Source: Gammaproteobacteria bacterium (GTDB lineage Bacteria > Pseudomonadota > Gammaproteobacteria > Halothiobacillales > Halothiobacillaceae). From it: DNA of 10,511 nucleotides. The DNA lies in contig JARJMX020000210.1 of NCBI GenBank assembly GCA_029335925.2, positions 1 to 10,511 on the forward strand, written 5' to 3'. The notes under the pieces are model-generated. The model made no database searches. It was not told the origin of the DNA and saw nothing but the letters and a program-made list of their open reading frames with translations. Below, piece after piece: positions 1 to 6,878 of this stretch; the stretch's first letter is position 1, and every line of letters begins with the position of its first letter. The translations under genes and the position numbers were made by a program.

Positions 1-93
1 CTTGGAGACATCGACTTCACCGGCCAGCACGGGGCCCATAGTCATGGCGCCGAAAACGGCGACAACGGCAATAGCGAGAATCTTCTTCTTCAC
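1..93 (-). CDS. Exported protein, N-terminal fragment (possible periplasmic cytochrome)
   Basis: Only the first 31 codons are in the window; the gene continues past base 1. Reading starts at a GTG (bases 93-91), preceded by a good Shine-Dalgarno GGAAG (99-103) with five bases between. The peptide begins with M-K-K-K, followed by a hydrophobic stretch (ILAIAVVAVFGAM) and a small-residue cleavage region PVLAG before EVDVSK, which is a classic Sec signal peptide. The mature protein therefore begins about residue 25 and is periplasmic or outer-membrane. The sequence after the cleavage site resembles the start of small c-type cytochromes, but no haem-binding CXXCH is visible, so the identity is a guess. 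The upstream neighbour on the same strand is a TauE/SafE-type protein often found beside respiratory oxidase genes. Two palindromes lie between the two genes. Confidence 0.6.
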   Translation of the reverse strand, partial: MKKKILAIAVVAVFGAMTMGPVLAGEVDVSK

Positions 94-128
94 GTGATCT
101 TCCTTTGGTTACTGAATCCAATGACTAT

Positions 129-148
129 GCATTAGAAAACACTAATGC
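129..148. repeat. Perfect 7-bp palindrome upstream of the exported-protein gene (possible operator)
   Basis: GCATTAG at 129-135 and CTAATGC at 142-148 are exact inverted repeats separated by six bases (AAAACA). The element begins 36 bases upstream of the GTG start at 93, where a promoter or operator for that minus-strand gene would lie. It has no T-tract, so it does not look like a terminator. Two half-sites with centres about 13 bases apart fit a dimeric regulator, but I do not recognise the motif. Confidence 0.4.
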
Positions 149-177
149 GCGTACCAGCTTTTACCAGCCAGCCCTGT

Positions 178-199
178 ATTGGAAATCAAAATTTCCAAT
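178..199. repeat. Perfect 9-bp palindrome just after the TauE/SafE-type gene
   Basis: ATTGGAAAT at 178-186 and ATTTCCAAT at 191-199 are exact inverted repeats with a four-base spacer (CAAA). The element lies 15 bases beyond the stop codon of the minus-strand gene at 215-910. In RNA it could fold as a 9-bp AT-rich hairpin, but the stem is weak and is followed by ACAGGG rather than U residues, so a rho-independent terminator is doubtful. It could instead be a regulator-binding site for the gene at 93-1. Confidence 0.4.
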
Positions 200-214
200 G
201 TCGGCATGAAGATT

Positions 215-910
215 TTAGACAGAAAAATGGCTAAGCGGCAGGAAGGCGGTATACACGCCGAACAGTACCACCGCGCCGCCCGCGAGTGAGCGGACCACGG
301 GCTTGCGCAGGAAGCGTCCGAGCTGGGCGGCAAACACGCCCATCAGCAGCAGGTTGGGCAGGGTACCAAGACCGAAGCCCAGCAGCAGCAAGGCGCCCTG
401 CGCGGGACTGCCCGAGGCCAACGCCCAGATCAGCGTGCTATAGACCAGACCGCAGGGCAGCCAGCCCCACAGGAAACCGAGCAACAACGCCTGGCGCGGC
501 GAGCGTACCGGCAGGAGACGGCGGGCGAAGGGCTCGATGCGCCGCCAGATCACCCCGCCGGCCTGCTCGACCCGGGCAAGCCCCGCCCACCAACCGGCCA
601 GGTACAGGCCGAGCATGACCATGAACAGGCCGGCCAGCACCTGCAACACCTGCTGCGCGGCATTGAACGCCACAAGGTCCATGGCCAGTGAACCCAGCCC
701 ACCCATGAGCGCGCCGGCCAGGATATAGGCGCTGATGCGCGCCAGGTTGTAGGCCAGCAGATAGGGGAACACCCGTGCGGGGGAGGCACGCACATCGGCC
801 GGCAGGCCGAAAGTCAGCGCGCCGACGATGCCGCCGCACATGCCAACGCAGTGCACCCCGCCGAGCAGGCCGACAAGAAAGGCAGCGATGAAAGAAGCTT
901 CAGCGGGCAT
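215..910 (-). CDS. TauE/SafE-family (UreH/DsbD_2-type) inner-membrane protein
   Basis: A 231-residue polytopic membrane protein with about six hydrophobic segments (roughly residues 7-28, 48-72, 83-108, 138-160, 168-190 and 205-226). Two motifs stand out: GGVHCVGMCGG near the N-terminus (His20, Cys21, Cys25) and WGWLPCGLVYS at 148-158 (Cys153). These mark the DsbD-related 'sulfite exporter TauE/SafE, UreH-like' family. Members are often encoded close to cbb3-type cytochrome oxidase genes and are suspected of roles in copper or thiol handling; sulfite export has not been shown for this branch. The paired membrane Cys/His residues suit metal or redox chemistry. The ATG at 910 gives a complete, normal-length family member; the ribosome site is weak (GGA about nine bases upstream). 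It is divergent from gspC and lies upstream of an exported-protein gene. Family membership is fairly certain; the substrate is unknown. Confidence 0.85.
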   Translation of the reverse strand: MPAEASFIAAFLVGLLGGVHCVGMCGGIVGALTFGLPADVRASPARVFPYLLAYNLARISAYILAGALMGGLGSLAMDLVAFNAAQQVLQVLAGLFMVMLGLYLAGWWAGLARVEQAGGVIWRRIEPFARRLLPVRSPRQALLLGFLWGWLPCGLVYSTLIWALASGSPAQGALLLLGFGLGTLPNLLLMGVFAAQLGRFLRKPVVRSLAGGAVVLFGVYTAFLPLSHFSV

Positions 911-978
911 GAAAACGCATCCGGAAATGAACCAGCGTCCATGTTAGCGCCAAGCCCCTCCGGCTCCGATCCACCCAG

Positions 979-997
979 CGGCGCGCTGAACGCGCCG
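979..997. repeat. 7-bp GC-rich inverted repeat in the divergent tauE-like/gspC intergenic region
   Basis: CGGCGCG (979-985) and CGCGCCG (991-997) are exact inverted repeats around a five-base loop (CTGAA). The element lies in the 132-base gap between the divergent starts at 910 and 1043. It could be an operator or a mRNA hairpin in either leader. In a GC-rich genome such short repeats also occur by chance. Confidence 0.25.
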
Positions 998-1028
998 GAT
1001 ATTGATGGCGTGGTCATGATCCCTCGCA

Positions 1029-1034
1029 TAAAAT
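1029..1034 (+). promoter_or_regulatory. Candidate -10 box for the gspCDE operon
   Basis: TAAAAT matches five of six bases of the sigma-70 -10 consensus and stands out in GC-rich sequence. A TTGATG at 1002-1007 resembles a -35 box, but the 21-base spacing is too long to be convincing. If the -10 is real, transcription would begin near 1041, only about two bases before the ATG at 1043, making gspC nearly leaderless from this promoter. Confidence 0.25.
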
Positions 1035-1042
1035 GGCGGTTT

Positions 1043-1858
1043 ATGGATTTTCAGCCCCGCGCCCTCGCTTCCCTCGCCGTCCGCTGGTCACGCCCCCTGG
1101 CCATGACCGCGGCTTTGGGCTGGCTGGCCTGGACGGTGGCGCAATGGACCTGGCAGCTTCTCCCCGCCCCCCTCGCGCCTGCCCCAAGCCAGTCCGCAGG
1201 ACCCGAGCATGGGCCGTCTATGGCCCAGCCTCCGAAGCTGGCCGAGACCATCAACGCCGCCGCCCCGTGGGGGCAACCGCCGGTGATTGATGGTGGCTCC
1301 GCGCAGGACACCCGCCTGCCGCTGCTCCTGCGCGGGGTGCTGGCCGGCCAGGGGCTGGCGCTGATCACGGCCAGCGGTCAGGCAGAGCGAGTCTTTCGCG
1401 TGGGTGACCCTCTGCCAGGCGGCGCCATCCTGCGCGCCGTGCTGCCCGACCATGTGCTGCTGGAGCGGGCCGGTGCCCTGGAGCGCCTGGCCCTACCCAA
1501 GGAGACGCTGCCCTTAGGGGCCGAGCCCGCATCGCCCCCCAAGGCCACCGCCACGGGAAGCCTGCGTGCGCTGTTGCAGTCCTCGCCCGCCGAACTGGCC
1601 AGGCACTTTCGCCTGGAGCCGGTGATGGAGGCGGGACAAGTGCGCGGCTACCGCATCCACGCCCTGCACGACCCTACCCTGCTGCAGCGCGCGGGGCTGG
1701 AGTCGGAGGACGTCGTACTCCGTGTCAACGGTCGCTCGCTGCTCGAGATGCCGGACATCGCGGGACTGATGAACGACCTGCGCAACGCAGTCGCGCTGGA
1801 TATCGTCGTGCTACGCCACGGCATCGAAACGCCGCTTCGGATCGATTTGAACGGATGA
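1043..1858 (+). CDS. gspC: Type II secretion system inner-membrane clamp protein GspC
   Basis: A 271-residue bitopic inner-membrane protein that links the type II secretion inner-membrane platform to the GspD secretin and may help select substrates. It has a short cytoplasmic N-terminus, one membrane segment (about 19-41, rich in Trp and Ala), a Pro-rich linker, the homology region (about 66-153, with LLRGVLAGQ, VFRVGDPLPGGA and DHVLLERAGALERL) and a C-terminal PDZ-like domain (about 185-270, with GLESEDVVLRVNGRSL). This is the standard GspC order and length. The reading frame stays open back to 851, but the extension would overlap the divergent gene and has no GspC-like features. ATG at 1043 leaves a normal short cytoplasmic tail; ATG at 1016 is possible. 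Neither has a strong Shine-Dalgarno. gspD follows after eight bases. Identity rests on domain pattern and on the adjoining gspD and gspE. Confidence 0.88.
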   Translation: MDFQPRALASLAVRWSRPLAMTAALGWLAWTVAQWTWQLLPAPLAPAPSQSAGPEHGPSMAQPPKLAETINAAAPWGQPPVIDGGSAQDTRLPLLLRGVLAGQGLALITASGQAERVFRVGDPLPGGAILRAVLPDHVLLERAGALERLALPKETLPLGAEPASPPKATATGSLRALLQSSPAELARHFRLEPVMEAGQVRGYRIHALHDPTLLQRAGLESEDVVLRVNGRSLLEMPDIAGLMNDLRNAVALDIVVLRHGIETPLRIDLNG

Positions 1859-1866
1859 ACTAGGCC

Positions 1867-3975
1867 ATGCGACGCTCTCCGATGATTCTCGCGGTCCTCG
1901 CGCTGCTTGCCCTCAAGCCGCCGCTCTATGCAGTGGAGGCTCCAGGCAGTGTCCCGGCTGGCAACGGCATGGTAACCCTCAACCTGCGTGATGCCGACCT
2001 CGAGGCCCTGATTGCCACCGTGTCCGAAGCGACCGGCAAGAACTTCATCGTCGACCCGCGGGTGAAAGCCAAGGTTAACCTGATTTCGGCCAAACCCATG
2101 CCACCGGAGGAGCTGTACAACGTGTTCCTGTCGGTGCTGCAGGTGCACGGCTTTGCCGCGGTGCCCAAGGGCGAGGTGATCAAGATCGTGCCGGACGTGA
2201 ACGCCAAGCAGGACGGCGTGGAGGTGGGGCCCGTGAGTGCCGCGCGCGGAGCCGACGAGTTGGTGACGGAAGTGGTCACCCTGCGCCACGTGCAGGCCGC
2301 CCCCCTGCTCACCGCACTGCGCCAGCTGATGCCGCAGCAAGCCGCGCTGTCGGTGCATCCTGAATCCAACAGTCTGATCCTCACCGATCGCGCCGGCAAC
2401 GTGGCGCGGATGAAGGACATTCTCGCGCGGGTCGATCACCCGGGTTCGGATGAGATCGAAACCATCCGCCTCAAACACGCCTCGGCCACGGACGTCGTCA
2501 AGACCCTGACTCAGTTGCGCAGTCGCATGAGCCCAAGCGGTGCCGCGGCACCCGGGGCTGCCCCAGGCACGGACAGCCGCACCATGGCCAGTTTCGCCGC
2601 TGACGATCGCACCAACAGCGTGCTGCTCTCCGGCGACAAGGCCGAGCGCGAGAAGCTGCGCGCGGTGGTGGTGTACCTGGACACCCCACTAGAGCGCGCC
2701 GGTAACACCCAGGTGTTTTACCTGAACTACGCCCGTGCCCGCGACCTCGTACCCATCCTCCAGGGTAGCCAACGGCCGGTGGCGCGCGAAGGCAGTACGA
2801 CCCCACTGGGCGCTTCCTCCGGCCTTGGCGGCGGGATGGGCGCGACAGCCACCAGCAGCACGAACGTGGGCGGCGGTACCGTGAATGCGGGCCTGGTCGG
2901 GATTGGTGGACGGCAGGATGCGATCGTGATCGCCGACGAGGCGACCAACGCCCTGGTCATCACCGCACCGCCCAATGTCATGCGCGAGCTCGAATCGATC
3001 ATCAAACAGCTTGACATACGCCGCGCCCAGGTGCTGGTGGAGGCCATTATTGCCGAAGTCTCGGATGACTTCTCGCGTAAGCTGGGGGTGCAGATGGCCG
3101 CCCTTGGGCAAGACAGCACCCAGCCGGCGGGGGTGGTCAGTTTCAATGGCCTACTCTCCGCCATCACCAGCGCGGCTGCGGGCGGTGGTACAGCTATCGC
3201 TGGCGCGGCGCTGGCGAATCTTGGGGATGGCATAAACTTTGGTGTGGGAGATTTCTCCGGCAACACCCGCTTCGGCCTCATCGTCTCCGCCCTGGCGGGG
3301 GATGCCAACAACAACATCCTCTCCACGCCGAGCCTGTTGACCATGGACAACCAAGAAGCCAGCATCGTGGTGGGCAAGAACGTCCCCATCCTGACCGGAT
3401 CCTACGCCAGCACCGGCGCGGGCACCACCCCGACCACCCCATTCCAGACGATCAGCCGCGAGGATATCGGCGTTAAGCTCAAGGTCAAACCCTCCATCAG
3501 CCCAGAGGGTACGGTGCGGCTGGAGCTTGAACAGGAGGTGTCGAGCATCGACGCCACCGCCAAAAGCGACGCAGGGCTAATCACCAACAAGCGTAATGTG
3601 AAGACGGTGGTACAGGCACAGGACGGCGACATCGTCGTGCTGGGTGGACTGATGGACGAAACGGTCAACGACCAGGCCAGCAAGGTACCCCTGTTAGGGG
3701 ACATCCCGCTGGTCGGCGAGCTGTTCAAGTACCGCAGCACCACGCGCGGTAAACGCAACCTGATGATCTTCATCCGCCCCGTCGTGCTGCGCGATGGCGC
3801 CTCGGCCAACCGCTACACAGCGGAGAAATACAACGCCTTCCGGGAAAAGCAGGTCCAGTTCTCGCACAACCCCCTCGGCTTTGCCGTGCCGAGCGACTAC
3901 CCGCTCCTGCCTGAGTTAAGCAGCGGCTACCAGATCAACCTCCCAGGCGGTGCCACCCCGCCCGCGATCCCGTGA
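1867..3975 (+). CDS. gspD: Type II secretion system outer-membrane secretin GspD
   Basis: A 702-residue secretin subunit; multimers form the gated outer-membrane channel through which folded exoproteins leave. A Sec signal peptide covers about residues 1-22 ([20 protein letters not shown] then YA). Periplasmic ring domains follow: N0 about 35-110 ([19 protein letters not shown]), N1 about 133-190, N2 about 196-273 and N3 about 281-382. N3 contains a Gly/Ser/Thr-rich loop at about 303-348, as is common in GspD. The secretin core (about 385-640) shows [18 protein letters not shown], the [10 protein letters not shown] gate region and the conserved [14 protein letters not shown] signature. The C-terminal 60 residues could be a pilotin-binding S-domain. 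Length is typical. The TGA stop overlaps the gspE ATG as TGATG, pointing to translational coupling. Confidence 0.96.
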   Translation: MRRSPMILAVLALLALKPPLYAVEAPGSVPAGNGMVTLNLRDADLEALIATVSEATGKNFIVDPRVKAKVNLISAKPMPPEELYNVFLSVLQVHGFAAVPKGEVIKIVPDVNAKQDGVEVGPVSAARGADELVTEVVTLRHVQAAPLLTALRQLMPQQAALSVHPESNSLILTDRAGNVARMKDILARVDHPGSDEIETIRLKHASATDVVKTLTQLRSRMSPSGAAAPGAAPGTDSRTMASFAADDRTNSVLLSGDKAEREKLRAVVVYLDTPLERAGNTQVFYLNYARARDLVPILQGSQRPVAREGSTTPLGASSGLGGGMGATATSSTNVGGGTVNAGLVGIGGRQDAIVIADEATNALVITAPPNVMRELESIIKQLDIRRAQVLVEAIIAEVSDDFSRKLGVQMAALGQDSTQPAGVVSFNGLLSAITSAAAGGGTAIAGAALANLGDGINFGVGDFSGNTRFGLIVSALAGDANNNILSTPSLLTMDNQEASIVVGKNVPILTGSYASTGAGTTPTTPFQTISREDIGVKLKVKPSISPEGTVRLELEQEVSSIDATAKSDAGLITNKRNVKTVVQAQDGDIVVLGGLMDETVNDQASKVPLLGDIPLVGELFKYRSTTRGKRNLMIFIRPVVLRDGASANRYTAEKYNAFREKQVQFSHNPLGFAVPSDYPLLPELSSGYQINLPGGATPPAIP

Positions 3976-5447
3976 TGCCCACCGTCCTGCCCTACGGTTT
4001 CGCCAAGCGCCACGGTCTGCTGATGCAGGCCGAGGGCGAGGGGATCGTGCTACTGCACCGCCCACAGCCGGACATGGCCGCCATCGGCGAGGCCCGGCGC
4101 GTCATCGGGCAGCCGTTCGCCCTGCGCGAGGTCGATCCCGCCACGTTCGACCAGCTGCTCGCCCGTGCTTACCAGCGCGGCTCGAGCGAGGCGATGGACA
4201 GCCTGGGCGAGCTCGGTGAGATCGATCTCGCCCGCGCCGCGAGCAGCCTAGGTGAGCCAGCCGACTTGCTGGAGGCCCAGGACGACGCGCCGATCGTGCG
4301 CCTGATCAACGCCCTTCTGACCGAGGCGATCCGCGAGGAAGCCTCGGACATCCACATCGAAACCTTCGAGAACCGCCTCGTGGTACGCTTTCGCGTCGAC
4401 GGCCAGCTACGCGAGGTGCTCGAGCCGCCGCGCGCGGTGGCTCCGCTGATCACCTCGCGGATCAAGGTCATGGCCCAGCTCGACATTGCCGAAAAGCGCC
4501 TGCCGCAGGATGGCCGCATCGCCCTGAAGCTCGCTGGACGCCCGGTCGACGTGCGCGTCTCCACCCTCCCCTCGGCGCATGGCGAGCGGGTGGTCCTGCG
4601 CCTGCTCGACAAACAGGCTGGCCGCCTCGACCTCGAACGACTTGGCATGGCTCCGCATATCCGTACGCGACTGGAGCAACTGATCCACCGTCCGCACGGC
4701 ATCCTGCTGGTCACCGGCCCCACCGGCTCGGGCAAGACCACGACCCTGTATGCGGCGATCTCGCGCATCAATGCGCGCGAGCGCAACATCCTCACCGTCG
4801 AGGACCCGATTGAATACGACCTCGACGGCGTCGGCCAGACCCAGGTCAACCCCAAGGTGGACATGACCTTCGCCCGCGGCCTGCGCGCCATCCTCCGTCA
4901 GGATCCGGATGTGGTGATGGTGGGTGAGATCCGCGACCTGGAAACGGCCCAAATCGCGGTGCAGGCCTCGCTCACCGGCCACCTGGTGCTCTCCACCCTG
5001 CACACCAACTCCGCGATCGGCGCCATCACCCGCCTGCGCGACATGGGCGTGGAGCCCTTTCTGCTCTCCTCCAGCCTGATTGGTGTGGTATCCCAGCGCC
5101 TCGTGCGGCGACTGCTGCCGGAGTGCCGGGAGGCCTTTATCCCGGATGCGGCCGAGTGCGCCATGCTGGGCCTTGATGCCACGCGACCTCCGACGCTTTA
5201 TCGCGCATGCCGCGAGGGCGATTGCGCCGCGCGCGCCTACAGCGGGCGTACCGGCATTCATGAACTGATCACCGTCGACGCCACCCTGGCGCGCATGATC
5301 CACGACGGCTCGAGCGAGGCCGAAATGGAGGCCTACGTGCGCAAGTTCAGCCCCAGCCTGCGCGAGGACGGCCTGCGCAAGGTCATGGCGGGCCTCACCA
5401 GCCTGGACGAGGTGCTGCGGGTGACGGTCGAAGACATGGGATACTAA
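3975..5447 (+). CDS. gspE: Type II secretion system assembly ATPase GspE
   Basis: A 490-residue cytoplasmic AAA-type ATPase of the GspE/PilB family that powers pseudopilus assembly, docking on the GspL/GspF platform. The N-terminal domain starts [13 protein letters not shown] (residues 5-17), typical of GspE. The catalytic half shows Walker [10 protein letters not shown] (248-256), the Asp box [10 protein letters not shown] (272-281), Walker B ([12 protein letters not shown], 310-321) and the His box LSTLHTNS (339-346). The tetracysteine zinc motif is altered: the first Cys of the usual RRLCxxC is Leu381, with Cys384 kept, and the second pair is Cys412-x4-Cys417 instead of CxxC. ATG at 3975 is chosen because it overlaps the gspD stop; a GTG one codon upstream is the alternative. 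No gspF follows; thiS begins four bases after the stop. Confidence 0.96.
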   Translation: MPTVLPYGFAKRHGLLMQAEGEGIVLLHRPQPDMAAIGEARRVIGQPFALREVDPATFDQLLARAYQRGSSEAMDSLGELGEIDLARAASSLGEPADLLEAQDDAPIVRLINALLTEAIREEASDIHIETFENRLVVRFRVDGQLREVLEPPRAVAPLITSRIKVMAQLDIAEKRLPQDGRIALKLAGRPVDVRVSTLPSAHGERVVLRLLDKQAGRLDLERLGMAPHIRTRLEQLIHRPHGILLVTGPTGSGKTTTLYAAISRINARERNILTVEDPIEYDLDGVGQTQVNPKVDMTFARGLRAILRQDPDVVMVGEIRDLETAQIAVQASLTGHLVLSTLHTNSAIGAITRLRDMGVEPFLLSSSLIGVVSQRLVRRLLPECREAFIPDAAECAMLGLDATRPPTLYRACREGDCAARAYSGRTGIHELITVDATLARMIHDGSSEAEMEAYVRKFSPSLREDGLRKVMAGLTSLDEVLRVTVEDMGY

Positions 5448-5451
5448 AACG

Positions 5452-5652
5452 ATGAACATCATCCTCAATGGCGCAAGCTATACCGTCGGGGATGGGGCTA
5501 CCGTCGCATCCCTGATTGATGCGCTCGGCCTGACCGGCCAGCGGCTGGCGGTCGAGGTCAACGGTGAGATCGTCCCGCGCGGCGAGCATGCCGCGCACAT
5601 CCTGCATGAAGGCGACAAGGTCGAGATCGTGCGGGCGATCGGTGGCGGCTGA
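5452..5652 (+). CDS. thiS: Thiamine biosynthesis sulfur carrier protein ThiS
   Basis: A 66-residue ubiquitin-fold (beta-grasp) protein ending in Gly-Gly. In thiamine synthesis its C-terminal glycine is adenylated by ThiF, converted to a thiocarboxylate, and delivers sulfur to ThiG for the thiazole ring. Visible family features are the start MNIILNG, the central LAVEVNGEIVPR stretch, the DKVEIVRAIGGG tail and the length, which is the family norm. MoaD-like proteins share the fold, but the LAVEVNGEIVPR signature and small size favour ThiS. The ATG is four bases after the gspE stop, without a clear Shine-Dalgarno, so translation probably relies on the gsp message. The usual partner thiG is not downstream. 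Confidence 0.92.
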   Translation: MNIILNGASYTVGDGATVASLIDALGLTGQRLAVEVNGEIVPRGEHAAHILHEGDKVEIVRAIGGG

Positions 5653-5692
5653 CTTTGTCGCCATCCCGGAGCACAACACCCATCACCGCGTG

Positions 5693-5729
5693 CCCCATGC
5701 CGGTACACGGCAAGACGTAGGGTATGGGG
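5693..5729. repeat. Nested inverted repeat downstream of thiS
   Basis: CCCCAT (5693-5698) pairs with ATGGGG (5724-5729), and inside it GCCG (5699-5702) pairs with CGGC (5708-5711) around a five-base loop, immediately abutting the outer arm. It could fold as a bulged hairpin in the 3' region of the gspCDE-thiS transcript. There is only a short TTT after the outer arm, so a rho-independent terminator is not convincing. Apart from this, bases 5653-5819 hold no gene I can support. Confidence 0.25.
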
Positions 5730-5819
5730 TTTGCTGACCAAGGCTCCTCACCCTAAGGATGGGCCCCTTGAACACTCAACGCCCATCGGTTGAGCGCCCA
5801 GGATCGCTGCGCCCCGGGT

Positions 5820-6162
5820 ATGCAGCCCCCGCAGGCGCTTATCCCCCAACTGGACGCCCAGATGCATACCCTGTCCGCGCTCGAACGGTAGGTCCTGGGC
5901 GGGCTCCTGGAGCCCTAGCGCCTGGTATTCAACCAGGCGACGGCCCTCGCCCCGGTCCGGGACGCGGCGGGCGCCCGGTGGAGCCAGCGCCGCTACTACT
6001 TCCGGCGGGCCATGGCCCAGCCCGGCAAGCTTCAACTCAGCCGATCCTATCGCTCCATCATCGGCGGCAACCCGTGCGTGACCCTGTCCATGGCCTTCAA
6101 GGCCGGCCCGGCGGGGAGATCCTATGGTGTTTTGCGCGAACATCGACTGGACCAAGACCTAG
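5820..6162 (+). pseudogene. Decayed sensor-domain gene (PDC/Cache-like periplasmic domain remnant)
   Basis: From an ATG at 5820 one frame reads MQPPQALIPQLDAQMHTLSA and onward, interrupted by TAG at 5889-5891 and again at 5916-5918. It then continues open with protein-like sequence: a YYFRRAMAQPGKLQ segment, SRSYRSIIGGNPCVTLSMAF and KAGPAG (about 6108-6116). At about 6115-6126 the frame shifts by one, and the continuation VFCANIDWTKT runs to a TAG at 6160-6162. The order (YYFRRA, S-YRS--GGNPCVTLS, C-IDW) resembles periplasmic PDC/Cache-type sensor domains of membrane signalling proteins such as diguanylate cyclases or phosphodiesterases. No membrane segment or output domain follows. Two stops plus a frameshift in otherwise coherent coding sequence argue for a pseudogene. 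Family assignment is by recall of motif style and remains tentative; that it is broken is seen directly. The methyltransferase ends 22 bases away on the other strand. Confidence 0.6.
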
Positions 6163-6183
6163 CCGCCGCTCAAATCCGACGGG

Positions 6184-6810
6184 CTAGCCGACCGGTTCCT
6201 GGGGCGGCATCTGCGCCACGAGCCGGACCACCTCCGCCGGCCCCTGATGATAGGGCCCCTCGTCCAGCACCACCTGCGCCCGTTCCAGCAGCAGGATATC
6301 TCCCTCAGCGAAGTCTTCTGCCAGCATCTCGGCGGAATAGAGCATCTCCAACCTTCCCGGGCCGCCGCTTGTGTAGTTGATCTGCTCGAGGTCGAAGGCC
6401 TCCAGCAGCAGGAGGCCCCCCGGCCGCAGGGCATGCAGCATGGCCCGGTGCACGGTAGGCCGGACGTCGGGCGGCAGGTGCAGGTGGACGGCGACCACGC
6501 CGTCAAAGGCGTGTTTTGGCCACTCCCACAAGGCGAGGTCGGCGCAGACGGTCTGGATCCTCACCCCGTGGCGCGCGGCAAGTTCTTGGGCACGCGCAAG
6601 GCCGGCCCCGCTCCAGTCAACGCAGGTGACCGTGTAGCCTTGGCGCGCCAGCCAGACGCCATTGCGGCCCTGACCATCACCAGGTAAGAGGATGTGGCCA
6701 CCTGCAGGCAGACGCTGCACCTCACGCACGAGGAAGGCATTGGGCGCTTCCCCGTAGGCGAGGGCCTCCTCGGTATAGCGGGCATTCCAGAAATCACGTG
6801 GAGAACGCAT
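6184..6810 (-). CDS. Class I SAM-dependent methyltransferase
   Basis: A 208-residue cytoplasmic protein with a Rossmann-type methyltransferase fold. The N-terminal FWNARYTEEALAYGEAPNAF (residues 7-26) is typical of small TehB/thiopurine-like methyltransferases. Motif I is ILLPGDGQGRNGVWLA (40-55), the glycine-rich SAM loop; the usual acidic residue (as in LGEGEGRN) appears here as PGDGQGRN. Asp65 in CVDWS is the likely ribose-binding acidic residue, Asp91 in CADLA the adenine-side residue, and LHALRPGGLLLLEAF (126-140) the post-motif strand. ATG at 6810 has a strong Shine-Dalgarno GGAGGG (6817-6822) at ideal spacing, which decides the start. The gene stands between two decayed sensor genes and has no evident operon partner. 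Substrate is unknown; small-molecule S-, Te- or Se-methylation is the known range of close families. Confidence 0.9.
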   Translation of the reverse strand: MRSPRDFWNARYTEEALAYGEAPNAFLVREVQRLPAGGHILLPGDGQGRNGVWLARQGYTVTCVDWSGAGLARAQELAARHGVRIQTVCADLALWEWPKHAFDGVVAVHLHLPPDVRPTVHRAMLHALRPGGLLLLEAFDLEQINYTSGGPGRLEMLYSAEMLAEDFAEGDILLLERAQVVLDEGPYHQGPAEVVRLVAQMPPQEPVG

Positions 6811-6878
6811 TGCTTACCCTCCATCGACATACGGGCCACGCATCAGAATCGGCTCCCCATGCGGCTGGCCTCGATCAG

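Noticed and set aside
178..199. Rho-independent terminator for the TauE/SafE-type gene
   Set aside because: The hairpin stem is AT-rich and is not followed by a U-tract on the transcribed strand.
851..1042. Start of gspC at 851
   Set aside because: The added segment overlaps the divergent gene start at 910 and shows no GspC-like sequence before the membrane segment.
1648..2478. Minus-strand open frame opposite gspC/gspD (276 codons)
   Set aside because: Antisense to two conserved genes and shows no recognisable motif, signal peptide or ribosome site.
2727..3389. Minus-strand open frame opposite the gspD core (220 codons)
   Set aside because: Antisense to the conserved secretin domain; composition follows the reversed codons of gspD.
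4407..5468. Long open frame on the minus strand opposite gspE (353 codons)
   Set aside because: Lies wholly antisense to an unmistakable gspE and is His/Gln/Ala/Arg-rich without domain motifs; a typical by-product of GC-rich coding DNA.
5748..6187. Open frames on both strands across 5748-6187 as intact genes
   Set aside because: Their translations are Gly/Pro/Arg-rich without motifs; the coherent reading is the interrupted plus-strand sensor frame.
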